Origin: Micromonospora sp. RHAY321
GTDB taxonomy: Bacteria; Actinomycetota; Actinomycetes; Mycobacteriales; Micromonosporaceae
Length of the DNA stretch: 64,000 bases
Reading direction: 5' to 3'
NCBI RefSeq assembly: GCF_023896955.1
Contig: NZ_JAMHIW010000004.1
Location: 62,001 to 126,000, forward strand
Both the position numbers and the translations under genes were made by a program. Under the pieces are notes generated by a model. The model worked only from the letters and a program-made list of their open reading frames with translations, did not search any database and was not told the DNA's origin. Shown one piece after another: positions 1 to 8,272 of this stretch (positions within the stretch are counted from its first letter, which is position 1; each line of letters opens with the position of its first letter).

Positions 1-3
1 GGC

Positions 4-351
4 TCACGACGGCGTCCCCGTGATCAGGTTCCGCCGCTCGCGCAACCGGGTCGAGGCGAGGCGCGCGTTGGCGGCCAGCCGTTGAGCCTCTGCGTCGAGG
101 GCGTCGCGGCCTTGTTCGGTCAACCGGTAGTACCGGCGTAAACGTCCTTGCCAAGCCTCTTCGCGGTCCAGTTCGACCAGGCCATCACCGACGAGTCGGT
201 CCAAGACCCCGTACAGGGAGCCGATCTTCAGCTGCACGCGGCCCCGCGACAGTTCCGCCACCTCCGCGACGATCCCGTAGCCGTGGCGCGGAGCGTCGAG
301 CAGCGCGGTGAGGATGAAGAAGGCTGGTTCCGTCATCGCCCGAGAACTCAT
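4..351 (-). CDS. PadR-family transcriptional regulator
   Basis: This 115-residue protein has the PadR winged-helix pattern: TEPAFFILTALLDAPRHGYGI near the N-terminus, then IGSLYGVLDRLVGDGLVEL as recognition helix and wing, then the RRYYRLTEQGRDAL strand. A short C-terminal helical tail follows, as in small (subfamily-2 type) PadR proteins. These act as dimeric repressors, often of an adjacent membrane-protein operon. The usual partner gene downstream lies outside the window, so the target is unknown. The start ATG is preceded by an AGGTGG-like ribosome site. PadR identity is confident; ligand and target are not known. Confidence 0.9.
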   Translation of the reverse strand: MSSRAMTEPAFFILTALLDAPRHGYGIVAEVAELSRGRVQLKIGSLYGVLDRLVGDGLVELDREEAWQGRLRRYYRLTEQGRDALDAEAQRLAANARLASTRLRERRNLITGTPS

Positions 352-918
352 CCACCTAATATAGTGGAAGACAAGATATGTTGTGTGCCGGAGGCCGAGC
401 TGGCGCCGGCGGGTTCACCGCGCCCCGGCATGCGCGGAGCCCACGACAAGAAGGAGTGATCATGGGCGACGGTGACGCGGCGGACGCCGGAGACCTGGGC
501 GGGCCGGATTTCGCTCCTGCGATACCGGCGGTGGAGAGCAGCGTCGTCGGCGCCCCGCCCACCAACGGGGCGGCCATCGTCCTGGGTCCCGGATACAGCG
601 GTCAGGTCATACTGCCCAGGACCCCGCAACGGGTTCGGCCGCTGCCCCCAGTCGCAAGCAGTGACCTTGGCGGCGGAGCTGGAGAGGATTCACGGGCAGC
701 GCCGACGACCATCCGTAACGGGGCCGGAAGCTAGCGAGAACGACCGCGTCGGCACGTCCGGCCGTCGCAGACCGGTGCCGACGTCACCTTCGGTGACGAG
801 CGCTTCGCGGCAGATGTGCGCGCTCTTGTAGATCCGCGCACTCACAAGCAGCCACCTGGGCTGGGTTACACCGACCCCCGAGCGAGTCGAGTCGATCGGC
901 GCGCGTCCACCACCGAGC
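352..918. other. Gene-poor stretch, no convincing gene
   Basis: No recognisable protein family is visible on either strand. An ATG at 462 has a good ribosome site (AAGGAG at 452-457) and opens a 90-codon frame to 734. Its product is low-complexity and matches nothing I know, so it may be a gene remnant or chance. A perfect 7-bp stem with a 3-base loop lies at 782-798. Together with the broken TPR gene next to it, the stretch looks like decayed DNA between the padR-type gene and the tRNA. Confidence 0.5.
358..363 (-). promoter_or_regulatory. Possible -10 of the padR-type gene
   Basis: Read on the minus strand, TATATT lies seven bases upstream of the start codon of the PadR gene. This is an unusually AT-rich patch for this DNA. 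If it is the -10, the transcript would begin at or almost at the ATG. I see no good -35. Confidence 0.35.
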
Positions 919-1580
919 TCAGAACCAATCCGTGGCCGTCCCGCCATCCGGCTCCAGGCCAAACCGGCGAATTCGCTGCCAGCGGGGGTCGTCGGGATAT
1001 GCATCGACCAAGATCATCAGGCAATCCCTGCCGCCAGCGTCCGTCTCACGCCGCCAATCTTTCCGCCTCTTGATCCTGGCCGCTGTTGCCACGCACCACG
1101 ACGAGGTTCCCAAAAGCGGACACGTCTCCGGGCGCACGCTGCACGCTCAGCAAAAGCCTCCGCCTCGTCGTGGTTGCCCTTGTCTTCGCACACTTCAGCC
1201 AACAGCGCGAAGTCATGCGGGTTGACCAGACGCCCCGCAGATTCTGCTTCGGACAAACGCCGCCGAAGACTCTGCTCCAGTTTGTCCGCACCACCACTTC
1301 GCTGTTGGATGTCCCCCAACGGCCGACGAGTGAAGACCTGGACGCCCTCCATAGTCCGCGCACGAAGCTCTGCTGCCTCACCCGCGTCACCGGTTCGCGT
1401 CACGGAACGCAACGAAGTGGGCCGCCAAGTCCCGGCAGAGCACCGAGCTCTGGGTACACGACCTCGCAATGTGGACCGGCGAATGGGCCAACCATCGGAC
1501 CCACGGCCGCCAGTCAACCCATGAGCCATAACCCGAGGACACCCTCTCGCCACGCGGCACCGGCAGCGGTCGGCCCAACT
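919..1580 (-). pseudogene. Frameshifted TPR-protein remnant
   Basis: Three minus-strand reading frames each hold consecutive pieces of one TPR-type protein. The first (about 1400-1580) has SVLCRDLAAHFVAFRDANR. The second (about 1150-1400) has SAGRLVNPHDFALLAEVCE then a DEAEAFAERA helix. The third (about 1046-1150) has GDVSAFGNLVVVRGNSGQD, and after a stop the tail (919-1045) gives WQRIRRFGLEPDGGTATDWF. That LEPDG ending is typical of the C-terminus of actinobacterial TPR regulators. Joining the pieces needs at least three frameshifts, so this is a decayed gene. The N-terminus is not identifiable. Confidence 0.65.
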
Positions 1581-1708
1581 ACTCAACCAGCCAGCAGGCC
1601 CGCTCGGGACCGCACGCAGGTCACTCAGCCGGGCGGTCCATGGCGGTCCGAACCCAGAACCAGCCGCGCTGCTCCCAATCTGCTACCAATGTAAGCGGCA
1701 CATACGGC

Positions 1709-1743
1709 GAAGCCCGTTACCGACCACTCCGGTAACGGGCTTC
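1709..1743 (-). terminator. Hairpin terminator after tRNA-Val(CAC)
   Basis: A perfect 13-bp inverted repeat (GAAGCCCGTTACC and its complement) surrounds a 9-base loop, 20 bases past the 3' end of the minus-strand tRNA gene. No long T-tract follows, as is common in high-GC actinobacteria. Confidence 0.75.
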
Positions 1744-1763
1744 TGACCTGCACAAACTAAGGG

Positions 1764-1835
1764 TGGGCGATGCTGGTATCGAACCAGCGACCTCTTCGGT
1801 GTGAACGAAGCGCTCTCCCACTGAGCTAATCGCCC
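1764..1835 (-). tRNA. tRNA-Val (anticodon CAC)
   Basis: The minus strand folds as a standard tRNA. The acceptor stem is GGGCGAT/ATCGCCC with discriminator A. The D arm has AGCTCAGTGGGAGAGC, and the anticodon stem CTTCG/CGAAG encloses the loop TTCACAC. The T arm carries GGTTCGATACC. The CCA end is not encoded. CAC reads GTG codons. The decayed stretch just downstream makes its 3' end a possible integration site, but I found no second attachment copy. Confidence 0.95.
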
Positions 1836-1885
1836 TCAGCGCCGATGACTCTACCCGATCGTGGGACCGGACCGGAAATCCGGGG

Positions 1886-2518
1886 TCAGCGCGCGTCGAG
1901 GTACTGCATCGCCTCGTCCACCACGTCGATGCCGAGGCTGTACTTGAGCGACAGCCAGACCACCGTGCCCACGAAGACCAGGCCGACGGAGCCGAGCACG
2001 ATTCGCACGGCCAGTGACTGTCGGGTCACCCACTGCGTCCAGCCGTGCACATGCCGGCGGGTGAAGCCGAGCAGTCGGCGGGCCCAGTGGTACTCGACGG
2101 CCCAGATGCCGAGGCCGGCGATGACGAGCAGCCAACCAGGCCCGGGTAGCGGGATGAGCGCGATGCCGATCGTCACCACCAGTGCCCCGGCGATCGCAAT
2201 GACGATCTTGAGGGTGATCCGGCCGGTGGGGTTGGCGCGGATCAGGTCGAGCGTGGTGGTGATCCGGTCCCGCCAACGCGGGCGTCTCGGTGGGTCGGCC
2301 ACGACGAGGACGCCGCCGGCTCCACGGCTGGGCCTCTCGGCACCCTCACCATCGGCGCGCGCATCACCGCCGGCGTGTCCGGCGTCTGACGCCGGCCGAC
2401 CGGACCTCTCGGGCTGCTCCATCGGCACTCCGTACCCCCGCTTTTCGGCTACTCCGACCGCGACTTTCGGTGGGCCGGGCGCCGTCGCCGGATCCACTGA
2501 GGATCCTTTCGTGACCAT
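1886..2518 (-). CDS. PGPGW-domain membrane protein (TIGR02611 type)
   Basis: This 210-residue protein carries the hallmark IPLPGPGWLLVIAGLGIWA, the PGPGW signature of a small actinobacterial inner-membrane family of unknown function. The order is: a disordered Pro/Ala/Glu-rich N-terminal 80 residues; a basic RPRWRDRITTTLDLIR segment; a transmembrane pair around the PGPGW motif (TGRITLKIVIAIAGALVVTI, then the LLVIAGLGIWA helix); and a third helix, IVLGSVGLVFVGTVVWLSL. A second in-frame ATG (MEQPERSG) lies 32 codons in and may be the true start, since the extra N-terminus is low-complexity. No function is known. Confidence 0.75.
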   Translation of the reverse strand: MVTKGSSVDPATAPGPPKVAVGVAEKRGYGVPMEQPERSGRPASDAGHAGGDARADGEGAERPSRGAGGVLVVADPPRRPRWRDRITTTLDLIRANPTGRITLKIVIAIAGALVVTIGIALIPLPGPGWLLVIAGLGIWAVEYHWARRLLGFTRRHVHGWTQWVTRQSLAVRIVLGSVGLVFVGTVVWLSLKYSLGIDVVDEAMQYLDAR

Positions 2519-2791
2519 TTCACCCCCCAGTGTCGCTCGGGCCCGTCACTGCAACGGTCGACTGGACGTTACCGGAGTAAGTCGACGACTGAACCACCCG
2601 ATGCCGGGCGGGATCACGCACTGGGCAGAACCGGAAATCCTACATGAATGCTCACATTCACGCGGCCTTTCCGTCCCCCTTCCCACCACTGGGTGAAGTC
2701 AGCGTATGGCGGAGCGTAGCCAGGAGTAGCACCTGAGTATGGGAAAAGCGGGACACGCGCGTTCCGCAGCGGTGCCGGGGGGAGAACGTCC

Positions 2792-3223
2792 ATGAGTGTC
2801 ATCCGACCGACGACCGTAGAGGTCGAGACGTCGCTAAGGCTCGTCGCGCCTGACGCCACCGCATTGCCGGTGCGTGCCAGTCTGCGTTACGACCCTGCTG
2901 ACCCGTATGCGGTCCATGTCCTGTTCCATGCCGAATCGGCGGGTGGCGAGGCGGTTAGCTGGTCCTTCGCCCGCGAACTGCTGGTAACCGGCCTGGACGA
3001 GCCAGCCGGCATCGGGGATGTCCGGGTCTGGCCCTGGGCCACCCCGCGCGGCGACTTCGTCGCGCTGGCCCTCTCGTCACCGGACGGCAACGCCCTCTTC
3101 GAGGTGCCGCGCAGCGTCCTGGTGCGATTCCTTCGACGGACCTACGTCGTCGTCCCGCGCGGCCGTGAGGCCGAGCACCTGGACGTCGACACGGCGGTGA
3201 ACCGACTGCTCGCCGGTCGCTGA
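2792..3223 (+). CDS. ssgB: SsgA/SsgB-family sporulation and cell division regulator
   Basis: The 143 residues match the SsgA-like family throughout: an early SLRLVAPDA strand, RASLRYDPADPYAVHVLFH, WSFARELLVTGLDEPAGIGDV, and the VPRSVLVRFLRRTY segment near the C-terminus. SsgB recruits FtsZ to division sites during sporulation-specific cell division in Streptomyces, so a septum-associated cytoplasmic role is expected. Length is that of SsgB. The gene stands alone with a 270-base upstream region and a strong hairpin downstream. The family is confident; calling it SsgB rather than another SsgA-like paralogue is inference. Confidence 0.85.
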   Translation: MSVIRPTTVEVETSLRLVAPDATALPVRASLRYDPADPYAVHVLFHAESAGGEAVSWSFARELLVTGLDEPAGIGDVRVWPWATPRGDFVALALSSPDGNALFEVPRSVLVRFLRRTYVVVPRGREAEHLDVDTAVNRLLAGR

Positions 3224-3255
3224 CCACCGCCCGACCGGGCAACACCGGCCATCAC

Positions 3256-3288
3256 GGGGCCGCGCGGATCTGCCGACCGCGCGGCTCC
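3256..3288. terminator. Bidirectional hairpin between convergent genes
   Basis: A 12-bp GC-rich stem (core GCCGCGCGG / CCGCGCGGC, one G-T pair) with a 9-base loop lies between the convergent ssgB-like and SDR genes. Confidence 0.6.
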
Positions 3289-3338
3289 GGCACACCCTGG
3301 GGGGGTACGCGGGTCCGCCCGCCCGGGGCGGCCGGTGC

Positions 3339-4121
3339 TCAACCGTGCGTGGTGATGCCGCCGTCGACCGGGATGACCGCGCCGGTGAGGTAGGCGCCCG
3401 CCCGCGAGGACAGGTAGATGGCCGTGCCGGCCATGTCCTCGGGGCGCCCGATGCGGCCCAGCGGCACCTGCTGCTCGATGGTGGCCCTGCTCGTCGGGTC
3501 GTTCAGCGCGAACGCCATCATCTTGCTCTCGAACGGGCCGGGCGCGATCGCGTTGACGGTGATCTGCTCGCTGGCCAGTTGGTGGGCGAGGCTGCGGGTG
3601 AGCATGTGAACGGCCGCCTTGGTGGCCGAGTACGCGTACACCTCCATCCACGGCACCCGGACGCCGTCGATCGACCCGATGTTGATCACGCGGGCCGGGT
3701 CGTCGGCGGTGGCGGCGGCGCGCAGCGCCGGCAGCAGCGCGGTCGTCAGCCGGAAGACGGCCTTGACGTTGACCGCCCAGAGCTTGTCGAACGCGGCCTC
3801 CGGGTAGTTCTCCAGCGGCGCGCCCCAGGTCGCACCGGCGTTGTTGACCAGAACGTCGAGGCGGGGGAAGCGCTCCCGCACGGCGGCGGCGAGCCCTTCG
3901 GCGCCGGCGTCGTCGCTGAGGTCGGCCGGAATGGCCTCGCAGCGGCCCTCGGCCGAGAGTTCCTTGGCGACGGCCTCGCAGACGTCCGCCTTGCGCGACG
4001 AGATGATCACGCGGGCGCCGGCCCGGACGAAGCCCTGGGCGATCATCAGGCCGATCCCCCGCGACCCGCCGGTGACCAGGACCGTCTTGCCTTCGACCGA
4101 GAACAGCTGCGTCATGCCCAT
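3339..4121 (-). CDS. SDR-family NAD(P)-dependent oxidoreductase
   Basis: This is a classical short-chain dehydrogenase of about 260 residues. The nucleotide-binding motif TGGSRGIG is near residue 15, and the SSRK basic pair after the second strand favours NADPH. NNAG follows, then the catalytic series Ser (NIGSIDG), Tyr and Lys in YAYSATKAAVHML. The C-terminal IAPGPFESKM and LTGAVIPVDGG segments are typical of the FabG/gluconate-5-dehydrogenase-like group. The substrate cannot be told from sequence. Two in-frame ATGs (4121, 4115) are possible starts. It stands alone and is divergent from the AraC gene. Confidence 0.88.
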   Translation of the reverse strand: MGMTQLFSVEGKTVLVTGGSRGIGLMIAQGFVRAGARVIISSRKADVCEAVAKELSAEGRCEAIPADLSDDAGAEGLAAAVRERFPRLDVLVNNAGATWGAPLENYPEAAFDKLWAVNVKAVFRLTTALLPALRAAATADDPARVINIGSIDGVRVPWMEVYAYSATKAAVHMLTRSLAHQLASEQITVNAIAPGPFESKMMAFALNDPTSRATIEQQVPLGRIGRPEDMAGTAIYLSSRAGAYLTGAVIPVDGGITTHG

Positions 4122-4299
4122 CCCATCGCGAGTCGGCGGGGTGCGCCGGTCCGGCGGGCGGCCGGGACCGAACGGCACTACCGCCGGGTAACGTAGCCCG
4201 GCCGTCCGGATCACCACAACCCCGTGCGCGCCCCACCGGCGCGGAGGGCGGCGAGGTCCGGGATGCGGTGACCTGCGGTTCGGGCTACCGTCGCAGGCG

Positions 4300-5250
4300 A
4301 TGGTCTCCACCGGTCCCTCCCCCGCGCCACCGATCGGAACGGCGCCACCCGTACCCGACGAGATAGCGACGTTCGCGCTGGCCGACCTGGCCCGTGACCC
4401 GGGCTGGCGTAGGCCGGTGCTCGTCGAGCAGGAGTTGCTGATCCTCACCACCCGTGGGCACGGCGACGCCGAGCTGGATTTCCACCTGCTGCCGTGCCGA
4501 CCGGGCACGCTGCTGCGGGTCCGTGCCGGCCAGGTGCTGCGCTGCGCCGGCCCGCAGTTCGACGCCACCGTGGTCGCCTGGGACTCCGAGGCGCTACGCG
4601 GCTTCGACGTCGACCCCGACGCTCCGACCTGGCGGCAGTTGGCCGGCGAGGACGAGGACGCCGTGATCACCGAGGTGAGTCAGCTCTCGGTGGACTGCCA
4701 GCGGCACGGCGACAGCTCCGCCGCCCGTGCGCTGCTCCGCCACCAGCTCGCCGTACTCCTGCTGCGACTGGCCCTGCCCGGCGCGGACCGGCCTCCGCCG
4801 CGCGCTGAGATGGAGACGTTCCAGCGGTTCTGCCGCGACGTGGAGCACGGCTACCAGCACACCCGCCGGGTGGAGGACTATGCGGCCGCGCTCGGCTGCT
4901 CGGTGCGGACCCTGACCCGCGCCTGCCTGGCCGTCACCGGACGCAGCGCCAAACAGGTCATCGACGAGCGGGTCGCGTTGCAGGCGAGCCGGCTGCTCGC
5001 CGCCACCGACGAGCCGATCGCCCGGATCGGCCGGGACCTCGGCTTCTCCGAGCCCACCAACTTCGGCCGCTTCTTCACCCGGGAGGTCGGGGTCAGCCCC
5101 GGCGCGTTCCGGGCCGCCCGCGACCAGCCGGCCGGCCGGGTGGTCCGGCCACGGGCGCCCGCGGAGCCGACGAGCGCCAACGGCGGGCGTTTCCGACCGG
5201 GCACCCCCGGCGAACCAGCCAACGGCGGTCACGCCACCCGACCCTGGTAG
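4300..5250 (+). CDS. AraC-family transcriptional regulator
   Basis: This 316-residue protein has an N-terminal cupin-like effector region (DFHLLPCRPGTLLRVRAGQV at roughly residues 60-80) and a C-terminal pair of AraC helix-turn-helices. The first is YAAALGCSVRTLTRACLAVTG and the second is IARIGRDLGFSEPTNFGRFF followed by REVGVSPGAFR. It ends in a disordered Pro/Gly-rich tail. It is divergent from the SDR oxidoreductase gene, about 180 bases away, so it may control that gene, though no operator is evident. The effector is unknown. Confidence 0.9.
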   Translation: MVSTGPSPAPPIGTAPPVPDEIATFALADLARDPGWRRPVLVEQELLILTTRGHGDAELDFHLLPCRPGTLLRVRAGQVLRCAGPQFDATVVAWDSEALRGFDVDPDAPTWRQLAGEDEDAVITEVSQLSVDCQRHGDSSAARALLRHQLAVLLLRLALPGADRPPPRAEMETFQRFCRDVEHGYQHTRRVEDYAAALGCSVRTLTRACLAVTGRSAKQVIDERVALQASRLLAATDEPIARIGRDLGFSEPTNFGRFFTREVGVSPGAFRAARDQPAGRVVRPRAPAEPTSANGGRFRPGTPGEPANGGHATRPW

Positions 5251-5293
5251 CCCGCGAGCCCGGGCAGCGTCGGCAGGCGGGCATGATGGCAGG

Positions 5294-5749
5294 GTGCAGA
5301 TCTCCGCGCGCGGCGACTACGCGGTACGGGCGGCGCTCAGCCTCGCCACCGCGTACCCGTCGCTGCTGTCCACCCAGGCCATCGCCGCGGAGCAGGACAT
5401 GCCCCGCAAGTTCCTGGAAGCGGTCCTGGCCGATCTGCGCCGGGCCGGCGTCGTCCGCGCCCAGCGCGGCGCCGAGGGTGGCTACACGCTCGCCCGCCCG
5501 CCGCGCGAGGTGACCGTCGGCGCGGTGCTGCGCGCCGTGGAGGGACCTCTCGCCGGGGTCCGTGGCCTGCGCCCCGAGGAGACCCGGTACGAGGGTTCGG
5601 CCGAGAACCTGCCCGGCCTGTGGGTGGCGGTGCGCGCCGCCGTGCGTCGGGTCGTCGACGAGGTGAGCCTCGCCGAGATCGTCAGCGGCCGGCTGCCCGC
5701 CCACGTCCGCAAGCTCACCGCCCTGCCCGACGCGTGGGAGCCTCGCTGA
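5294..5749 (+). CDS. Rrf2-family transcriptional regulator
   Basis: This 151-residue protein begins MQISARGDYAVRAALSLA, the Rrf2 opening, followed by the wing region VVRAQRGAEGGYTLARP. It lacks the three cysteines that ligate an Fe-S cluster in IscR/NsrR, so it is a cluster-free Rrf2 protein like CymR, the Bacillus cysteine-metabolism repressor. It sits tail-to-tail with a sulfur-acquisition operon, which fits a sulfur-regulatory role, but this is contextual inference. The GTG start has an AGG-rich site just upstream. Confidence 0.88.
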   Translation: MQISARGDYAVRAALSLATAYPSLLSTQAIAAEQDMPRKFLEAVLADLRRAGVVRAQRGAEGGYTLARPPREVTVGAVLRAVEGPLAGVRGLRPEETRYEGSAENLPGLWVAVRAAVRRVVDEVSLAEIVSGRLPAHVRKLTALPDAWEPR

Positions 5750-5755
5750 CCCCGG

Positions 5756-6367
5756 TCAGAGGGTCCGCACCACCTCCGAGGTGCTGAGCCGGGGCAGGCG
5801 GGCGTGCCAGGCGTCCGGGCCGGGTCGACCCAGGTTCATCAGGAGCAGCGTCTCGTGCCGGCCGTCGGGGAAGAACTCCCGGGTCACGCCGGCCGCGTCG
5901 AACCCGGCCATCGGGCCGGCGGCGAGCCCGGCGGCGCGTACGCCCACCAGCAGGTACCCGATCTGGAGTGCCGCGTTGAAACGGGCCTGCTCGGCCCGCG
6001 CCGCCGGGTCGGTCAACCAGTCCCGGGCGTGTGGTCGGTGCGGGAACAGCTCGGGCAGCCGCTGGTGAAAGTCGACGTCGGCGGCGAGGACCGCGGTCAG
6101 CGGTGCGGTGGCCGTCTTGGCCCGGTTGCCGCTGGAAAGGTGGGGCAGGAGCCGTGCCCGAGACTCCGGTGAGCGCAGCAGCAGCACCCGCAGGGGCTGG
6201 CCGTTGAACGCGGTCGGCCCGTACCGGACGAGGTCGTGGATGGCCGCGACCTGGGCGTCGGTGACCGGCTCGTCGGTGAACGTGTTGGCCGTGCGGGCCG
6301 CCCGGAACAGCAGGTCCTGGGCGGCCCGGTCCAGCGCGAGCAGGTCGGGCGCGGCGGGTGCCCTCAC
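5756..6367 (-). CDS. Nitroreductase-family protein (RutE/HadB-like)
   Basis: This 203-residue FMN enzyme resembles the malonic semialdehyde reductase (RutE) branch of the nitroreductases. It has ARTANTFTDEPVTDAQVAAI, the YGPTAFNGQPLRVLLLR segment that contacts FMN, and ALQIGYLLVGVRAAGLAAGPM followed by GFD. It is the last gene of the minus-strand sulfur operon. Its ATG overlaps the flavin-reductase stop in ATGA, so the two are probably translationally coupled. In this setting it may reduce a carbonyl or nitro product made by the monooxygenase. The substrate is unknown. Confidence 0.85.
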   Translation of the reverse strand: MRAPAAPDLLALDRAAQDLLFRAARTANTFTDEPVTDAQVAAIHDLVRYGPTAFNGQPLRVLLLRSPESRARLLPHLSSGNRAKTATAPLTAVLAADVDFHQRLPELFPHRPHARDWLTDPAARAEQARFNAALQIGYLLVGVRAAGLAAGPMAGFDAAGVTREFFPDGRHETLLLMNLGRPGPDAWHARLPRLSTSEVVRTL

Positions 6368-6933
6368 GCCGGCACCGGCGGGACGGCGGTGGTGTAGCCG
6401 CCCCGGTGGTGCACCAGCGGCGCGCCGTCGCCGCCGTCGCCCACTGCCAGCGGCTCGGCGATCACGAGGCTGTGGTCGCCGGCCGGCACCCGGTGCACCA
6501 CCCGGCAGAGCAGCCGGGCCAGCACTCCGGTCAGCAGCGGCACCCCGAACGGCCCGGCCGTCCAGTCGGGGTACGCGGCGAACCGGTCGATGCCGCTGGT
6601 CGCGAAGATCCGTGCGGCCTCCCGCTGACCCTCCGCGAGCAGGTGCACCGCCACGTGCTCGGCCCGGGCCAGCACCGGCCAGCTCGACGAGTCGACCCCG
6701 AGGCAGAACGAGACCAGCGGCGGGTCCAGCGACACCGACGTGAACGAGGTGGCGGTGAACCCGGCCCGCAGCGGCGCGCCGATCCCACCCAGGCAGGCCG
6801 GGTCGGTGGCCCGGGCCACGGCGGTGACGACGGTGACGCTGGTGGCCTGCCGGCGCAGCACCGTACGGAACAGGTCCCGATCCACCGGCCGCAGGTCGGC
6901 GAGGTCCGTCGGGGGACGCTCCACGGTGGTCAC
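6364..6933 (-). CDS. Flavin reductase (FMN reductase component of a two-component monooxygenase)
   Basis: The 189-residue protein has the flavin-reductase-like fold signature: FRTVLRRQATSVTVVTA, GFTATSFTSVSLDPPLVSFC, WPVLARAEHVAVHLLAEGQ, and the C-terminal GDHSLVIAEPLAV with LVHHRGGY. Such proteins supply reduced FMN to group C monooxygenases; the gene just upstream encodes one. The start is GTG at 6933, whose last bases overlap the monooxygenase stop (GTGA). A longer upstream extension of the frame is antisense-like and was discarded. Confidence 0.88.
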   Translation of the reverse strand: MTTVERPPTDLADLRPVDRDLFRTVLRRQATSVTVVTAVARATDPACLGGIGAPLRAGFTATSFTSVSLDPPLVSFCLGVDSSSWPVLARAEHVAVHLLAEGQREAARIFATSGIDRFAAYPDWTAGPFGVPLLTGVLARLLCRVVHRVPAGDHSLVIAEPLAVGDGGDGAPLVHHRGGYTTAVPPVPA

Positions 6934-8261
6934 GCCGGCACCAGCACCGGTGCGGCGTACCCGCTGGCCGGTCGGGGCAGGCCGTAGTGCTCGCGCAGGG
7001 TCCGGCCGGTGTACTCGCTGCGGAACAGGCCCCGGGCGCGCAGCACCGGCACCACGTGGTCGACGAAGTCGGCCAGCCCGCCGGGCAGGTGCGGCGGCAT
7101 GATGTTGAACCCGTCGGCGGCGCCCCGGGTGAACCACAGCTCGATCTGGTCGGCGACCTGCTCGGGGGTACCGACGACCACGCGGTGGCCCCGGCCGCCG
7201 CCGAGCCGGCCGATCAGCTGCCGGATGGTGAGCCGTTCGCGGCGGGCCAGCTCGGTGACGAGCTCGTAGCGGCTCTGCTGGGCCTGCGTACCCCCGGCTG
7301 GCAGCTCCGGGAGGGGCCCGTCCAGCGGCAGGCCGGTCAGGTCGACGCCGAGGATGCCGGCGAGCTGGGCGAGCGCGTACTCGGGGACGATCAGCTCCTC
7401 CAGCTCGGCGGCGAGGGCCTGCGCCTCGGCCTCGGTGCCGCCGATCACCGGGGCGATGCCGGGCAGGACCTTCACCAGGTCGGGGTCCCGGCCGACGGCG
7501 GAGACCTGCCGCCGCAGCTCGGCGTAGAAGCTCTGGCCGTCGGCGAGGGTCTGCTGGGCGGTGAAGACCGCCTCGGCGTACCGGGCGGCGAACCCGATCC
7601 CGTCCGGCGACGAGCCGGCCTGCACGAGCAGGGGCCGGCCCTGCGGCCCTCGGGGGATGTTCAGCGGGCCACGCACCTGGAACTCCGGCCCGCGGTGCGC
7701 CACCTCGTGCACCCGGTCGGTGTCGGCGATCACCCCGGCCGAGGTGTCGAAGACCAGCGCGTCGTCCTCCCAGCTGTCCCAGAGCTTGATCGCCACGTCG
7801 ACGAACTCGGCGGCCCGCCGGTACCGGTCGGCGTGCGCGGGGTGGCTGTCCCGGTTGAAGTTGACCGCCTCGCGTTCCTGCGCGGAGGTGACGATGTTCC
7901 AGCCGGCCCGGCCGCCGCTGAGGTGGTCCAGCGAGGCGAACTTGCGGGCGATGTGGAACGGCTCGTTGTAGGTGGTGGAGACCGTCGCGATGAGACCGAT
8001 GTGTTCGGTCACCGCGGCCAGTGAGGCGAGCAGGGTCAACGGTTCGAAGACGGTGTGGATGTTGTGCCGGGGGTTCGGCCCGACGGAGAGCCCGTCGGCG
8101 AGGAAGAGCGAGTCGAGGGTGCCGCGTTCGGCGATCCGGGCCAGCTCCTGGAAGTGCCGCACGTCGGTGACCCGGCGCGGGTCAGTGCGGGGATGCCGCC
8201 AGGCGGCCTCGTGGTGGCCGACGCCCATCAGGAACGCGTTGAGGTGCAGGGTTCGGGTCAT
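6930..8261 (-). CDS. FMN-dependent LLM-class monooxygenase (NtaA/SnaA/DszA type)
   Basis: The 443 residues follow the NtaA/SnaA/DszA monooxygenase pattern: LNAFLMGVGHHEAAWRHP at the N-terminus, LARIAERGTLDSLFLADG, TVSTTYNEPFHIARKFASLD, HLSGGRAGWNIVTS, then RPLLVQAGSSPDGIGFAAR and a C-terminal VVVGTPEQVADQIELWF. These enzymes use FMNH2 from a partner reductase and O2 to cleave C-S or C-N bonds. With the SsuABC-like importer upstream, the likely job is desulfurisation of an imported organosulfur compound. The exact substrate is not deducible. The ATG lies 11 bases after the permease stop. Confidence 0.88.
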   Translation of the reverse strand: MTRTLHLNAFLMGVGHHEAAWRHPRTDPRRVTDVRHFQELARIAERGTLDSLFLADGLSVGPNPRHNIHTVFEPLTLLASLAAVTEHIGLIATVSTTYNEPFHIARKFASLDHLSGGRAGWNIVTSAQEREAVNFNRDSHPAHADRYRRAAEFVDVAIKLWDSWEDDALVFDTSAGVIADTDRVHEVAHRGPEFQVRGPLNIPRGPQGRPLLVQAGSSPDGIGFAARYAEAVFTAQQTLADGQSFYAELRRQVSAVGRDPDLVKVLPGIAPVIGGTEAEAQALAAELEELIVPEYALAQLAGILGVDLTGLPLDGPLPELPAGGTQAQQSRYELVTELARRERLTIRQLIGRLGGGRGHRVVVGTPEQVADQIELWFTRGAADGFNIMPPHLPGGLADFVDHVVPVLRARGLFRSEYTGRTLREHYGLPRPASGYAAPVLVPA

Positions 8262-8272
8262 TGGTGTCTGTC

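Noticed and set aside
1845..2696. A 283-codon plus-strand frame
   Set aside because: It is antisense to the PGPGW gene and has no family-like segment.
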